64,000 bases of DNA from Lentisalinibacter salinarum (GTDB lineage Bacteria; Pseudomonadota; Gammaproteobacteria; Steroidobacterales; Woeseiaceae). The notes beneath the pieces are model-generated. The model had not been told where the DNA came from. It worked only from the letters and a program-made list of their open reading frames with translations, and did no database searches. Positions within the stretch are counted from its first letter, which is position 1; each line of letters starts with the position of its first letter. The DNA lies in contig NZ_JAPDRH010000001.1 in assembly GCF_040706555.1 (NCBI RefSeq), positions 620,001-684,000 on the forward strand, given 5' to 3'. Positions 47,443 through 55,939 of the stretch are shown one piece after another. Made by a program: the position numbers and the translations under genes.

Positions 47443-48156
47443 CTATTGTTCTCTTGGCCACGATTTATATTTCGATGGAAATAGATTGACGTCATCCCCT
47501 CGCAATACGTCAATCACCGATTTGTGCCGAGGATGTTCCGATTCCGTGTTTCGATTAAGAAACTGAAGGAACCACGTATAAACGTCTGCTAGCTGCAAAA
47601 ATCGGCTTAGATGAGAATGGGTGAAATGCACAGAATCAACGAGATTCTCAATGTCTCTGCCGAATCGAAAATCGGTGCCTTGCGCGCGATAACCAGAAAG
47701 GAAACGTGCGTACTTTTCAGCGACTTGATCATTTTCTCGATCCCCAAGAAGCATACCTAGATCGCGGGATGCCGCGACCAAGTCGTTCGCTCGTTCGCAA
47801 AAGAACATGAAAGCTATGTCGTCGGCACACTGGGAATCCCAAAGCTGTCCGCAATTGATCTGCACATCAATCAGTCGCGCCGCCTCCGTGCTCAGAATTC
47901 GTGCAAGATCGTTGAGCAGCTCAAGTCTTTTTCCGAAGTCCGGACAGTTCTTGAAGTTCCTTTTGCGCTGATAAATATCTACGGCATGCAGTTCTGTACT
48001 TCGGGTCAACTCGGAGGACCCGAACGCTTTCTTTGCGACGCGATTGATCTCTTGCTCGATGGTTGCCAATTCGGATTCGTCAATGCACACACCACCAATG
48101 TGGTAATAGGGGTAATCTGGCTGATCTTTAGATTCGTCGAAAAAAATAAGCTTCAT
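47443..48156 (-). CDS. DUF3800 protein
   Basis: The 237-residue protein starts MKLIFFDESKDQPDYPYYHIGGVCI, with the family's acidic FFDES motif (D7, E8). It ends with FLQLADVYTWFLQFLNR, the second conserved block. DUF3800 proteins are thought to have an RNase H-like fold and are frequent on mobile elements and near defence genes; their reaction is unproven. It leads the two-gene unit of the AT-richer island, and an unusual operator-like palindrome lies just upstream. Its codon use, with more A/T at third positions, hints at recent transfer. Confidence 0.85.
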   Translation of the reverse strand: MKLIFFDESKDQPDYPYYHIGGVCIDESELATIEQEINRVAKKAFGSSELTRSTELHAVDIYQRKRNFKNCPDFGKRLELLNDLARILSTEAARLIDVQINCGQLWDSQCADDIAFMFFCERANDLVAASRDLGMLLGDRENDQVAEKYARFLSGYRAQGTDFRFGRDIENLVDSVHFTHSHLSRFLQLADVYTWFLQFLNRNTESEHPRHKSVIDVLRGDDVNLFPSKYKSWPREQ

Positions 48157-48160
48157 TGCA

Positions 48161-48191
48161 AATGACCACGCTTGGTCAAGGTGTGGTCATT
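48161..48191. promoter_or_regulatory. Operator-like inverted repeat upstream of the DUF3800 gene
   Basis: AATGACCAC (48161-48169) and GTGGTCATT (48183-48191) are perfect inverted arms around CTTGGTCAAG. The box TGACCA/TGGTCA thus occurs three times in 31 bp. It begins five bases before the start of the DUF3800 gene, so a repressor bound here could block transcription or initiation. A TATAAT lies at 48193-48198 on the plus strand. Confidence 0.55.
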
Positions 48192-48375
48192 CTATAATCA
48201 AACGCGCCACAGTCGCGTATGGGGCACTAACCGTGCCCCTCAGTTCGAGCGATGCGCGATGTGGGATTTCCCTTTATTGCGAGTCAGCCGACACACTGGG
48301 AAGTGCCATCTACCTAAGTGGTGCTTTTCCGCAACGGTATAGTTCGTGCCATACGCCATTCCTGAGAAAGATGTC

Positions 48376-48780
48376 ATGCACAGAAAGACGGACTCCCCGA
48401 ACCTCAAACAAGAAGCCGCAGCCCTTCAAAACTACTGGTCCCCCCGCATCCTCGCCCGCGTCAACGACCAATACGTAAAGGTCGCAAAACTCAAAGGCGA
48501 TCTGGCGTGGCACAAGCACGACGACGAGGACGAGCTGTTCCTCGTTCTGGAAGGAGAACTCCGCATCGAATACGAAGACCGCGTGGTGACGCTTGGCGCG
48601 GGTGATTGCCACGTCGTGCCCAGAGGCACCCTGCACAACCCGGTGTGCGACGAGGAATGCCTGATCGCACTGATCGAGACCGTGACGACGAAACACACGG
48701 GTGACACGCAGACGGCGAAGACGAAGTCCATCGATGAGCAACTGGCCGGCGTCGAACACTTGTCCTCCGGCGACCGTTGA
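48376..48780 (+). CDS. Cupin-domain protein
   Basis: From ATG 48376 the protein has 134 residues; a GTG at 48346 is an alternative but lacks support. The cupin motifs are AWHKHDDEDELFLVLEGELRIEYEDR and GAGDCHVVPRGTLHNPVCDEE, with His and Glu for a metal ion. It is of the small single-domain type seen as sugar or phosphonate binding proteins or simple dioxygenases; the substrate is unknown. The MscS gene follows by 56 bp. Confidence 0.85.
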   Translation: MHRKTDSPNLKQEAAALQNYWSPRILARVNDQYVKVAKLKGDLAWHKHDDEDELFLVLEGELRIEYEDRVVTLGAGDCHVVPRGTLHNPVCDEECLIALIETVTTKHTGDTQTAKTKSIDEQLAGVEHLSSGDR

Positions 48781-48836
48781 TCGGCTCCACGCAGGCTCTG
48801 GTACAGTAATACCCGTAAAACTCTGCGGGGCGGGCT

Positions 48837-50144
48837 TTGGAAGAATACATCTCACGAGCGACTGAATACGGTCAGCTAGCGCTCGGCTACGTGCAACAGA
48901 CGGGCGTCATATTCCAGGCGGGGCTCATCGCTGGTCTGTTCGCCGTTGCCTGGGTTCTCACCTGGTGGGCGAAGCCGCGGCTCGAGGACAGGGCGCGCCG
49001 CATCAAGGGCTATCCGGGCCTCCTGCGCCTGATCGTGCTGTTGCTGCGGCGGCTCTTCTGGATCTTCTTCGTGCTGTTCCTCGGCACGGCAGACGTGCTG
49101 GTGCGCAGCATCGGCTGGCCGGAGAACGACATTCTGCTGTCCAACGTACTGCTGCTGAGCCTGGCGTGGCTCGTCATCTCGTTCGGCTCGCAGGTCATCC
49201 GCAGCCGTGCCATAGGAAGAACATTCGCCGTTCTCGGCTGGATCTACGTGGCCGCCACCATACTGGGGCTCACGGACGACGTCGCCGCGGTGCTCGAGAG
49301 TATCGGCTTCCAGATCGGCACCGGGGGCACGAGGCTGACGCTGCTGGTCGCCATCAAGGCCGTCCTGCTGCTGGGAGTCCTGCTCTGGGCCGCTGCGGCC
49401 ACGGGCAATTTCCTGGACCAGCGTATCCAGCGCTCGGATGAGCTGACGCCGTCGCTGCGCGTGCTCATCGGCAAGGTGCTGCGCATCACGCTCGTCGTCG
49501 TCGCCGCGCTGGTCGCGCTCGGCGGTCTCGGCATCGACCTCACCGTATTCACCGTCCTCTCCGGTGCCATCGGTGTCGGTATCGGTTTCGGTCTGCAGAA
49601 GGTCGTCTCGAATTTCATCTCCGGCATCATCATCCTGCTCGACCGCTCGATTAAGCCGGGCGATACCATCTCGCTGGGCGAGACCTTCGGCTGGATCCGC
49701 GAGCTGAGGGCGCGTTTCGTTTCGGTGGTCACGCGTGACGGCCGCGAGTACCTGATACCGAACGAGGACTTCATCACGCGTGAAGTCATCAACTGGTCGT
49801 TCTCCGACGACCTGGTGCGTATCGACGTGCCGTTCGGGGTTTCGTATTCCTCGGATCCCCACCAGGTGATCGAGCTGGCCATCGAGGCCGCTGCCTCGGT
49901 CAAGCGTGTGGAGTCGTCACAGAAGCCGGTCTGCTGGATGACCGAGTTCGGCGATTCCTCGCTGAATTTCCTGGTGCGTTTCTGGATTCGCGATCCCCAG
50001 AACGGCCTCACCAATATCCGCGGCCAGGTGCTGCTCGCCCTGTGGGACAGCTTCAAGGAACACGGCATCAACATCCCGTTCCCGCACCGTGAGGTGATCA
50101 TGCGCACGCCGGTGGAGGTAGCGCGGGTGCCGGAAGGGGATTGA
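48837..50144 (+). CDS. Mechanosensitive ion channel, MscS family
   Basis: The 435-residue protein starts at TTG 48837, before the first helix (VIFQAGLIAGLFAVAWVLTWW). About six membrane segments precede the pore helix AIGVGIGFGLQKVVSNFISGI, the MscS hallmark. The beta domain follows (DRSIKPGDTISLGETFGWIRELRARFVSVVTRDG, YLIPNEDFITREVINWSF). Its extra N-terminal helices make it longer than E. coli MscS. It releases solutes on hypo-osmotic shock. A hairpin terminator lies downstream. Confidence 0.93.
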   Translation: MEEYISRATEYGQLALGYVQQTGVIFQAGLIAGLFAVAWVLTWWAKPRLEDRARRIKGYPGLLRLIVLLLRRLFWIFFVLFLGTADVLVRSIGWPENDILLSNVLLLSLAWLVISFGSQVIRSRAIGRTFAVLGWIYVAATILGLTDDVAAVLESIGFQIGTGGTRLTLLVAIKAVLLLGVLLWAAAATGNFLDQRIQRSDELTPSLRVLIGKVLRITLVVVAALVALGGLGIDLTVFTVLSGAIGVGIGFGLQKVVSNFISGIIILLDRSIKPGDTISLGETFGWIRELRARFVSVVTRDGREYLIPNEDFITREVINWSFSDDLVRIDVPFGVSYSSDPHQVIELAIEAAASVKRVESSQKPVCWMTEFGDSSLNFLVRFWIRDPQNGLTNIRGQVLLALWDSFKEHGINIPFPHREVIMRTPVEVARVPEGD

Positions 50145-50194
50145 GTCCGGTTCGTTGTGATCAGCGCAAGCTTCGGCTAACGGCGAGAAGCGGA

Positions 50195-50225
50195 AACAAA
50201 AAAGCCCCGCACTGGGCGGGGCTTT
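50195..50225 (-). terminator. Intrinsic terminator between convergent genes
   Basis: AAAGCCCCGC and GCGGGGCTTT form a perfect 10-bp stem with loop ACTGG. Read on the minus strand it continues TTTTTTG, a good T run, so it ends the PEP-CTERM gene. On the plus strand it has three T in its own stem and can weakly serve the MscS gene. Confidence 0.85.
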
Positions 50226-50248
50226 GACGGACGTTAAGTGAGCGGTGA

Positions 50249-50914
50249 CTAGACTTGCTTCCGCCTGCGAGTGAATGCCAGGCCGATCAGACCCATGCCC
50301 AGGAGCGCAATAGTCCCGGGCTCAGGAACGCGCGTCAGGGAGAAGCCGTTGACGAATACGTTGCAACAGACACCTTGATCGCTGAAGTCTATCCGGCCCT
50401 GCAATATGGCGACGCCGGTCGCATCAGTAAAGACACGGAAATTGGCAACCTGAGCGTCCAGGCCGGTCGGATCCGGGCTATCCGGGATGCTAAGCGCCAC
50501 CCCGTTCCAGAGCATGTTGCGCCCGCCGTTACTGACATCGTCGAAGGCCCACAAGCTGACGTCATACCATGCCGATGCCGCCAGGCCGGAGATAGAAATA
50601 TCGACACCGGCGGGATTGCCGACTTCGGTATTCCGTTCGTCAGCAAATACGAAATCACGCCACATGTCGTTGTTCGCAGTGTCACCCCCGGTGCCGTCGG
50701 TATTGCCGGCGCCCCGGTCGCGGTCGTCCAATATCACGCCGCCCACCGCATCGAAGGTCACACCATTGATTCCGTCCAGATTAGCCGCGATCCAGCCATC
50801 CAGCGTGATATTTGTGCCACGGTCATTTACGTCGTAGAGGATAGGCGTCGCACCAGCGGCGCCCGCAAACAGGAGTGCTGCCAAAGCGAGTGAAGTCCGT
50901 TTCGTCGATATCAT
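50249..50914 (-). CDS. Secreted PEP-CTERM sorting-domain protein
   Basis: The 221-residue protein starts best at ATG 50914, seven bases after GAGGAG; ATG 50920 is too close to that site. A signal peptide ends at AGAAGA-TPILYDV. The body is a beta-rich extracellular domain (ILYDVNDRGTNITLDGWIA, VNGFSLTR) with a cysteine pair, VCCN. The C-terminus VPEPGTIALLGMGLIGLAFTRRRKQV carries the PEP motif, membrane helix and basic tail. An exosortase elsewhere in the genome should sort it to the surface, as in biofilm-forming bacteria. Confidence 0.92.
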   Translation of the reverse strand: MISTKRTSLALAALLFAGAAGATPILYDVNDRGTNITLDGWIAANLDGINGVTFDAVGGVILDDRDRGAGNTDGTGGDTANNDMWRDFVFADERNTEVGNPAGVDISISGLAASAWYDVSLWAFDDVSNGGRNMLWNGVALSIPDSPDPTGLDAQVANFRVFTDATGVAILQGRIDFSDQGVCCNVFVNGFSLTRVPEPGTIALLGMGLIGLAFTRRRKQV

Positions 50915-51096
50915 GTCCATGCTCCTCTGTGCGGCGAGATCACTAGTGGGATAGCAGGCACATATCGTGCCAAGGCGGCTATAGACACAATTTTCAATAC
51001 CTTGCCGTCGCGACTAAATCCGTTACAGAGGACACTGTAAGATATTTCGACACCCGCGAATCAAGGCGCCTCGCTGTTGAGGCGCCGGACATTCGA

Positions 51097-51327
51097 CTAG
51101 CCGGTATCGGCGCTCTGTATGGATTCGGTGCCTGGCTGCGTCCGCAGCAATCGAATCGAGCCGAGCTCACTGATGGACTGGTTGATGTGACTATAGTTCG
51201 GGCGGGTCGTACCAACGAGAGCAGTCACTACGGCGAAAAGCGCTGGGCCGATAGCGCCGCATAGCAACACCGGTTTTCGTCGATTCGTAGACACGATTGA
51301 CACCAGGGAGGCAAACAACCCGCTCAT
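51097..51327 (-). pseudogene. Remnant of a DUF998-like membrane protein gene
   Basis: The 76-residue reading has a first membrane segment (VLLCGAIGPALFAVVTALVG) followed by RPNYSHINQSISELGSI, which matches the start of DUF998 proteins (RPGYSHVSQFISELG). The usual remaining five helices are missing. After ISELGS the reading turns to unrelated residues and stops, and I found no continuation in the other two frames. The gene is probably decayed. The rest of the gap 50921-51452 holds no other gene that I can see. Confidence 0.6.
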
Positions 51328-51416
51328 CCCGCGAGCTTCTGCATAAGGTCGCTAGCGGTAATCCTGCCTCAGAGCGCCGCCGGGGTCGCTGCCCAGGTAT
51401 CGCGTTTGGAACGTAG

Positions 51417-51444
51417 GAGATGGCCCCCCGAAAGAGGCCATCTC
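51417..51444. terminator. Hairpin downstream of the peroxidase gene
   Basis: GAGATGGCC and GGCCATCTC are perfect 9-bp arms around ten bases, starting nine bases after the peroxidase stop. No T run follows on either strand, so it may stabilise the mRNA end rather than terminate. Confidence 0.4.
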
Positions 51445-51452
51445 TGGTCGGC

Positions 51453-52499
51453 TCAATCCTGCGGGCGCGGCGTATCGGCAACGCTGGGCGGCAGTACCGG
51501 ATAGATCACCTGCGGCTGCTCGCCGGTCAGGCTGAGCAGGAACCCGGTGATGAGGTCGATCTCCTCGTCGCTCAGTTCCGCGCCCAGCTGGCTCACGCCC
51601 ATGATGCCGACTGCCTGACGCAGGTCCCAGACCTTGCCGCTGTGGAAATACGGCGGGGTCAGTTCGACGTTGCGCAGCGTCGGTACCTTGAAGACGTACT
51701 CGTCACTCACGGTGTTGGTGACCTGGAAACGACCCTTGTCGTCCGGCGGCAGGATATCGGCGCCGGGTTTCTCCACCACGCCGAACGGCGCGTACTGGCC
51801 GCCGCCGATGTTGATGCCGCTGTGGCAACCGGCGCAGCCCCTGTTTATGAAGAGCTGCAGTCCGGATCGCTGGTCCGCCGTGAGCGCTGACTCGTCGCCG
51901 GTGAGGTAGCGATCGAAGGGCGCGTCCGGCGTCAGCAGCGTCGCCTCGAACAGCGCAATGGCGTCACGGACGTTCTCGAAGGTGATCGGGTCGTCGGCGT
52001 CCGGGAAGGCGCGGTCGAATGCCTGCACATAACCGGGAATGCCCCGCAGCTGCTCGACCACGTGTTTCTCGGTCGTGCCCATCTCCACCGGATTCACCAG
52101 CGGGCCGCCGGCCTGCTCCTCGAGGTCCTCGGCACGGCCATCCCAGAACTGCGCGGTGTTGAATACGGCATTCAGTACCGTGGGCGCATTACGGCCGCCG
52201 CGCTGCCAGTGATGGCCGATGGAGGTCTGCTGCAGGTCCACGCCGCCCAGACCGACCATGTGGCAGGAATTGCAGGAGATGGCGTGGCTCTCCGACAGCC
52301 GGGGCTCGAAGTAGAGCATCCGTCCGAGTTCGAGTCGCTCCGGTGTGGCGGCCACACCGGAGAGGGTGGGCGGCTCCTGCGGGATGGGTTTGAACAGGCT
52401 CTCGGCCTGGCTGCGCAGCGCATCCTGCGCATGGGCACCTGCTGCGGCCGCGAGCAGCACGCCCGCGGACAACAGAACTCTCAGTCCATTCCGTTTCAT
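51453..52499 (-). CDS. Diheme cytochrome c peroxidase
   Basis: The 348-residue protein starts at ATG 52499, with AAGGAG upstream. Its signal peptide ends AAGAHA-QDALR. Two heme motifs are visible, CNSCH at 76-80 and CAGCH at 222-226. Family segments include RNAPTVLNAVFNTAQFWDGRA, PFDRYLTGDE and KVPTLRNVELTPPYFHSG. It reduces hydrogen peroxide in the periplasm using electrons from small cytochromes. The CxxCH protein encoded 148 bp upstream on the same strand is a natural electron donor. Confidence 0.93.
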   Translation of the reverse strand: MKRNGLRVLLSAGVLLAAAAGAHAQDALRSQAESLFKPIPQEPPTLSGVAATPERLELGRMLYFEPRLSESHAISCNSCHMVGLGGVDLQQTSIGHHWQRGGRNAPTVLNAVFNTAQFWDGRAEDLEEQAGGPLVNPVEMGTTEKHVVEQLRGIPGYVQAFDRAFPDADDPITFENVRDAIALFEATLLTPDAPFDRYLTGDESALTADQRSGLQLFINRGCAGCHSGINIGGGQYAPFGVVEKPGADILPPDDKGRFQVTNTVSDEYVFKVPTLRNVELTPPYFHSGKVWDLRQAVGIMGVSQLGAELSDEEIDLITGFLLSLTGEQPQVIYPVLPPSVADTPRPQD

Positions 52500-52646
52500 G
52501 AGGAATCTCCTTTTCCTTCGGCGTTGCACTCCGATTTTCGCGCCGTGAGACGGGCAACGTCATGAGGGTTCTCCGCAAGACGCGCGGGATCGGAACCCCG
52601 GTGCCGGCCGTATCGGCACGGCCGGCACCGGGGGTTCAGGACGGGT

Positions 52647-53210
52647 TTACGGTTGCAGGTCCGCCGTACGATCCGCCGGCATCGTCGGGATCATCCAGAG
52701 ATACGGGGTGGACGGCTCCACATCGGCCGCCAGTGCCCCCGGCGTCGGCTCACCCCTGGCGCCCAGGAAGCGTACGTACCGGTACATCGCGCGCATGTCC
52801 TGCTCGCTCAGACGGTTGACGTTCATCCAGGGCATGGGCGGACGGTCCTTGCGGTGCGTGAGCATGGCTACCCAGCCGTCTTCGTCGACCGACTGGGCCA
52901 GCAGCCTGAGATTGGAGGCATAGGTGGTGCCCCACGGGCCGCGCCAGCCGAGCGGCGAACCGGTGAGCCAGTCGCTCTCGGCGACCTGCCCGCCGTTCTC
53001 GGAATAGCCGGCCGTGTGACAGTCGTTGCAGCCGGCGACGGTTATGAGATAGCGGCCCGCCTCGATTTCCGAGGCCGCCTGGACGTGGGGTTTCGACTGG
53101 GGGGCGGCCTCTGCGCCGGGGTCCGGTCCCTCGGCGAGGCTGGAAGAGACAACGAGACACAGGGCGATTGCGGCGAGCGCGTTGCGCTCAGGCATGAAAT
53201 GGGTCGTCAT
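52647..53210 (-). CDS. Periplasmic monoheme c-type cytochrome
   Basis: From ATG 53210 the protein has 187 residues; a longer frame starts at 53273. The signal peptide (ALAAIALCLVVSSSLA) is followed by a Pro/Gln-rich stretch and the heme motif CNDCH at 61-65 in GRYLITVAGCNDCHTAGY. A later methionine in PPMPWMNVNRLSEQD is a likely axial ligand. It resembles the cytochrome subunit-like proteins of molybdenum dehydrogenase systems. It probably feeds electrons to the diheme peroxidase. Confidence 0.82.
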   Translation of the reverse strand: MTTHFMPERNALAAIALCLVVSSSLAEGPDPGAEAAPQSKPHVQAASEIEAGRYLITVAGCNDCHTAGYSENGGQVAESDWLTGSPLGWRGPWGTTYASNLRLLAQSVDEDGWVAMLTHRKDRPPMPWMNVNRLSEQDMRAMYRYVRFLGARGEPTPGALAADVEPSTPYLWMIPTMPADRTADLQP

Positions 53211-53481
53211 GGGTGTGGATCTCTCGCAGAAAAGCCAGAGACACTGGTCTGGCGGCAGGCCTGATCTCTCCATTCATCCCCCGCCCTCGGGCCGGGGAAC
53301 CCGTCAGGCCAGATTAGTCTACGCCGATCGCCGATGCCGGCAAGAACAAAAAAATGAGACAAAACAGCCGGTTGAAGTGCGTCGGAATTGGCGGCTTCGC
53401 GCGCAAACGAGGCCTCGGGCCCGTTCGGCTCCTCGAACAGCGATTTCTTCGGGAAGCAGATCAGGCCAGTGATGTGCGCGG

Positions 53482-53874
53482 TCAGCCGGCAGGTTTCCCG
53501 ACGGTCAGGGCAGTCCACTTCGGAAATTCCTCTTTGAAGGCTACGCCGGTCGATTTGAGATCGTGAGGCGACTCCACACAAGCGACGGCCATATGGACTT
53601 CGCCGGGCCATTTATCCGATCGGAACAGAATCCTCGTTCCACATGCCGAACAGAATCCCCTTTCCGACTCGGGTCCGGATCGATACCAGGTGAGCAGATC
53701 CTCGCCGGCGTCGATGCGGAACGCAGGCGTTTTCACGCCGACCCAGCAAACAGCTGTTGCACCGTGGGCTTGCCTGCAGGATTGGCATACACAATCGGCA
53801 ACGAACCTCGGCGGGCCGGAGAAAGAGAACCGGACCGCGCCACACATGCATGCTCCATGATATTCCTTGTTCAC
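53482..53874 (-). CDS. GFA-family (glutathione-dependent formaldehyde-activating) protein
   Basis: The 130-residue protein holds the zinc cysteines as HGACMCGAVRFSFSG, CVCQSCRQAHG and GFCSACGTRI. GFA proteins bind two zinc ions and glutathione in some members; many, like this one, lack a proven reaction. The stretch 53211-53481 before the neighbouring cytochrome gene holds no gene. It is divergent from the MocR-type regulator with 131 bp between. Confidence 0.9.
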   Translation of the reverse strand: MNKEYHGACMCGAVRFSFSGPPRFVADCVCQSCRQAHGATAVCWVGVKTPAFRIDAGEDLLTWYRSGPESERGFCSACGTRILFRSDKWPGEVHMAVACVESPHDLKSTGVAFKEEFPKWTALTVGKPAG

Positions 53875-53982
53875 GTCGATCCCCCGGCACCAGAATCGCG
53901 AGCAATAATGAGGTCGTACTCATCTACGCCGCCGTGCGGCCCGGCGACCCGCTGCTGCTACTATAGACCCCTCGCGGGGAGT

Positions 53983-53992
53983 ATACGGATAC
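53983..53992. promoter_or_regulatory. ATAC direct repeats in front of the MocR gene
   Basis: ATACGGATAC contains two ATAC boxes six bases apart, 14 bases before the MocR start. GabR and PdxR, members of this regulator class, bind similar direct repeats. The match is short. Confidence 0.3.
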
Positions 53993-54005
53993 CCGCCGAA
54001 ACAGC

Positions 54006-55889
54006 ATGCGCGACACCCTCATCTACCTGGACCCCGACAGCCAGCTGAATCTGCAGAACCAGATTCGCCGGAAGCTGGTGGACGGCATCCTCTCGGGCGC
54101 GCTGCCGCCGGGCCACAAGCTGCCCTCCAGCCGCAAGCTCGCGCAGCAGCTGGACGTGGCGCGAAACACGGTGGTGCTGGCGTATCAGCAACTGATCGCG
54201 GAGGGTTATCTCGTCAGCCGCGCGCGCAGCGGCATCTTCGTGAGCGAGGAGATGCTGGAGAACCGGGTGGGTTATCGCGGTGAGGTGGTGCCGGCGAGCG
54301 CCGCCCAGTCGGAGGCGTGGCAGAAACGAACGAAGCGCCCGCTGATCGCGACCCGCGCCCTGGCCCAGGACCTGCCCAACTGGAACCGCTACCCGTATCC
54401 GTTCATCGACGGTAAGTTCGACGCCTCGCTGTTCCCGCTGGCCGAGTGGCGCGAGGCCTCGCGTCTGGCGCTGAGCGTCGACGACGTCCGCCAGTGGTCG
54501 GCCGGCAGCGGCGATGCGGACGATCCCATGCTGATCGAGGAGATCCGCAGCAAGATCCTGAGCCGGCGCGGCATCCAGGCAGGCTCCGACGAGATACTGA
54601 TCACCCTCGGCACCCAGAACAGCCTGTATCTCATCAGCCATCTGCTGGCCGACGCGAGCGTCACCGCGGCCATCGAGGAACCGGGCAACAGCGAGATGCG
54701 CGAGCTGCTGCGCCAGAACGCCGCCCGCATCCGGCCCCAGCCCGTGGACGAGGAGGGTCTGGTGGTCGACCGGCGTCTGGAAGGCTGCGATCTGGTCTAC
54801 GTCACGCCGAGCCACCAGGTACCCACGGCGGTGCTCATGTCGGCGAAGCGTCGCCGCGCACTGCTCGCCGCCGCGAAGGAGCACGACTTCCTGATCGTGG
54901 AAGACGACTACGAGTGCGAGATCAACTACCGGGACCAGCCGATCCCGGCGCTCAGAAGCATGGACGACAGCGGCCGGGTCATCTACGTGGCGAGTCTGTC
55001 CAAGGTGCTCGCGCCGGGCATCCGGCTCGGGCTGATCGTGGCCGATGCGCGGTTCATCGAGCGGGCGCGGGCGCTCAGGCGCACGATGATGAACCACCCG
55101 CCGCGCAACAATCAGCGCGCGGTCGCCTTCTTCCTCTCGCTGGGTCATTACGATGCGCTCATGCTCCGGCTCGGCCGGGTGCTGCAGGAGCGGCGTCTCG
55201 CGCTCCGCGATGCCCTGAACTGGATGCGCGGCGTGCCCATGGAGATCTCGCCGGAGGTGGGTGGCACCACTTACTGGGTGCGTACCCCAGACCACTTCGA
55301 CGTGGGGGGATTCGCCTACGATGCCGCGCAGCACGGCATCCTGATCGAGCCCGTGCGGCATTACTACGCCGCGGCCGAGAACGCGGAGAACTGCTTCCGC
55401 ATGGGCGTGACCAGCCTGCCGGTAGAGCAGATTCGCCCGGGTGTGACGCGGCTGGTGGAACTCATCCGCAGCCGCGTGAAGGGCCAGGTGGAGCAGCTTG
55501 CCACGACGACCGGCGAGTGGCTCACCGGTGATGATCTGGTCCGCGCCATGAGCGGCGCCACCATCCTCTACCGGGAGGTATACGGCGCGCCGTGCACCAT
55601 CAAATACCACACCGACGGCACCATGACAGGCGTGCTCGGTTACTCCAACGAGGAGCAGGACCGCGGCCACTGGCGCATCGCCGACGACGTCTGGTACCGC
55701 CAGTGGAGCCGCTGGAACTACGGTGAGGAGAAGGGCTACTCCATCGTCATCGACGGCGATCAGATCAAGTGGTTCAATGCGGACGGTCAGATGGTGGACT
55801 CTGCATTCATCCTGCGCGGCACCGATGCGGCCGCCGACTCCGACCTGCCGGCCTGGTCCATCACGCACCACCAATCTGGACCTATCTAG
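54006..55889 (+). CDS. MocR-type regulator (winged helix + aminotransferase fold) with DUF995-like C-terminal extension
   Basis: The protein has 627 residues from ATG 54006, about 140 more than typical MocR proteins. Residues about 8-75 form a GntR-like winged helix (NQIRRKLVDGILSGALPPGHKLPSSRKLAQQL). The PLP-dependent aminotransferase-like part spans about 120-485; the likely PLP lysine is K333 in VASLSKVLAPGIRLG. The last 130 residues (VKGQVEQLATTTGEWL to the end) carry LVRAMSGATILYREV, GHWRIADDVWYRQW and DGDQIKWFN, resembling DUF995. It probably senses an amino compound through PLP. A nitrilase-type gene starts 50 bases downstream. Confidence 0.87.
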   Translation: MRDTLIYLDPDSQLNLQNQIRRKLVDGILSGALPPGHKLPSSRKLAQQLDVARNTVVLAYQQLIAEGYLVSRARSGIFVSEEMLENRVGYRGEVVPASAAQSEAWQKRTKRPLIATRALAQDLPNWNRYPYPFIDGKFDASLFPLAEWREASRLALSVDDVRQWSAGSGDADDPMLIEEIRSKILSRRGIQAGSDEILITLGTQNSLYLISHLLADASVTAAIEEPGNSEMRELLRQNAARIRPQPVDEEGLVVDRRLEGCDLVYVTPSHQVPTAVLMSAKRRRALLAAAKEHDFLIVEDDYECEINYRDQPIPALRSMDDSGRVIYVASLSKVLAPGIRLGLIVADARFIERARALRRTMMNHPPRNNQRAVAFFLSLGHYDALMLRLGRVLQERRLALRDALNWMRGVPMEISPEVGGTTYWVRTPDHFDVGGFAYDAAQHGILIEPVRHYYAAAENAENCFRMGVTSLPVEQIRPGVTRLVELIRSRVKGQVEQLATTTGEWLTGDDLVRAMSGATILYREVYGAPCTIKYHTDGTMTGVLGYSNEEQDRGHWRIADDVWYRQWSRWNYGEEKGYSIVIDGDQIKWFNADGQMVDSAFILRGTDAAADSDLPAWSITHHQSGPI

Positions 55890-55901
55890 CATTCCCGATC
55901 G

Positions 55902-55912
55902 CGGGTAATTTG
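55902..55912 (+). promoter_or_regulatory. Shared motif upstream of the nitrilase-type gene
   Basis: CGGGTAATTTG lies 28 bases before the start at 55940. The same 11 bases occur at 58043-58053 before the TonB receptor. It may be a regulator site or part of a promoter (TAATTT as -10). Confidence 0.4.
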
Positions 55913-55939
55913 AGCCTCCTGACCCGGGGGAGTGCACCG

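Noticed and set aside
46046..48345. A complete integrative element with attL/attR repeats
   Set aside because: No integrase was seen and I could not find a direct repeat of tRNA-Thr or tRNA-Glu 3' ends on the right border.
50994..51215. 73-codon open frame after the PEP-CTERM gene
   Set aside because: It overlaps the DUF998 remnant in another frame, with Ser/Arg-rich sequence and no ribosome site.
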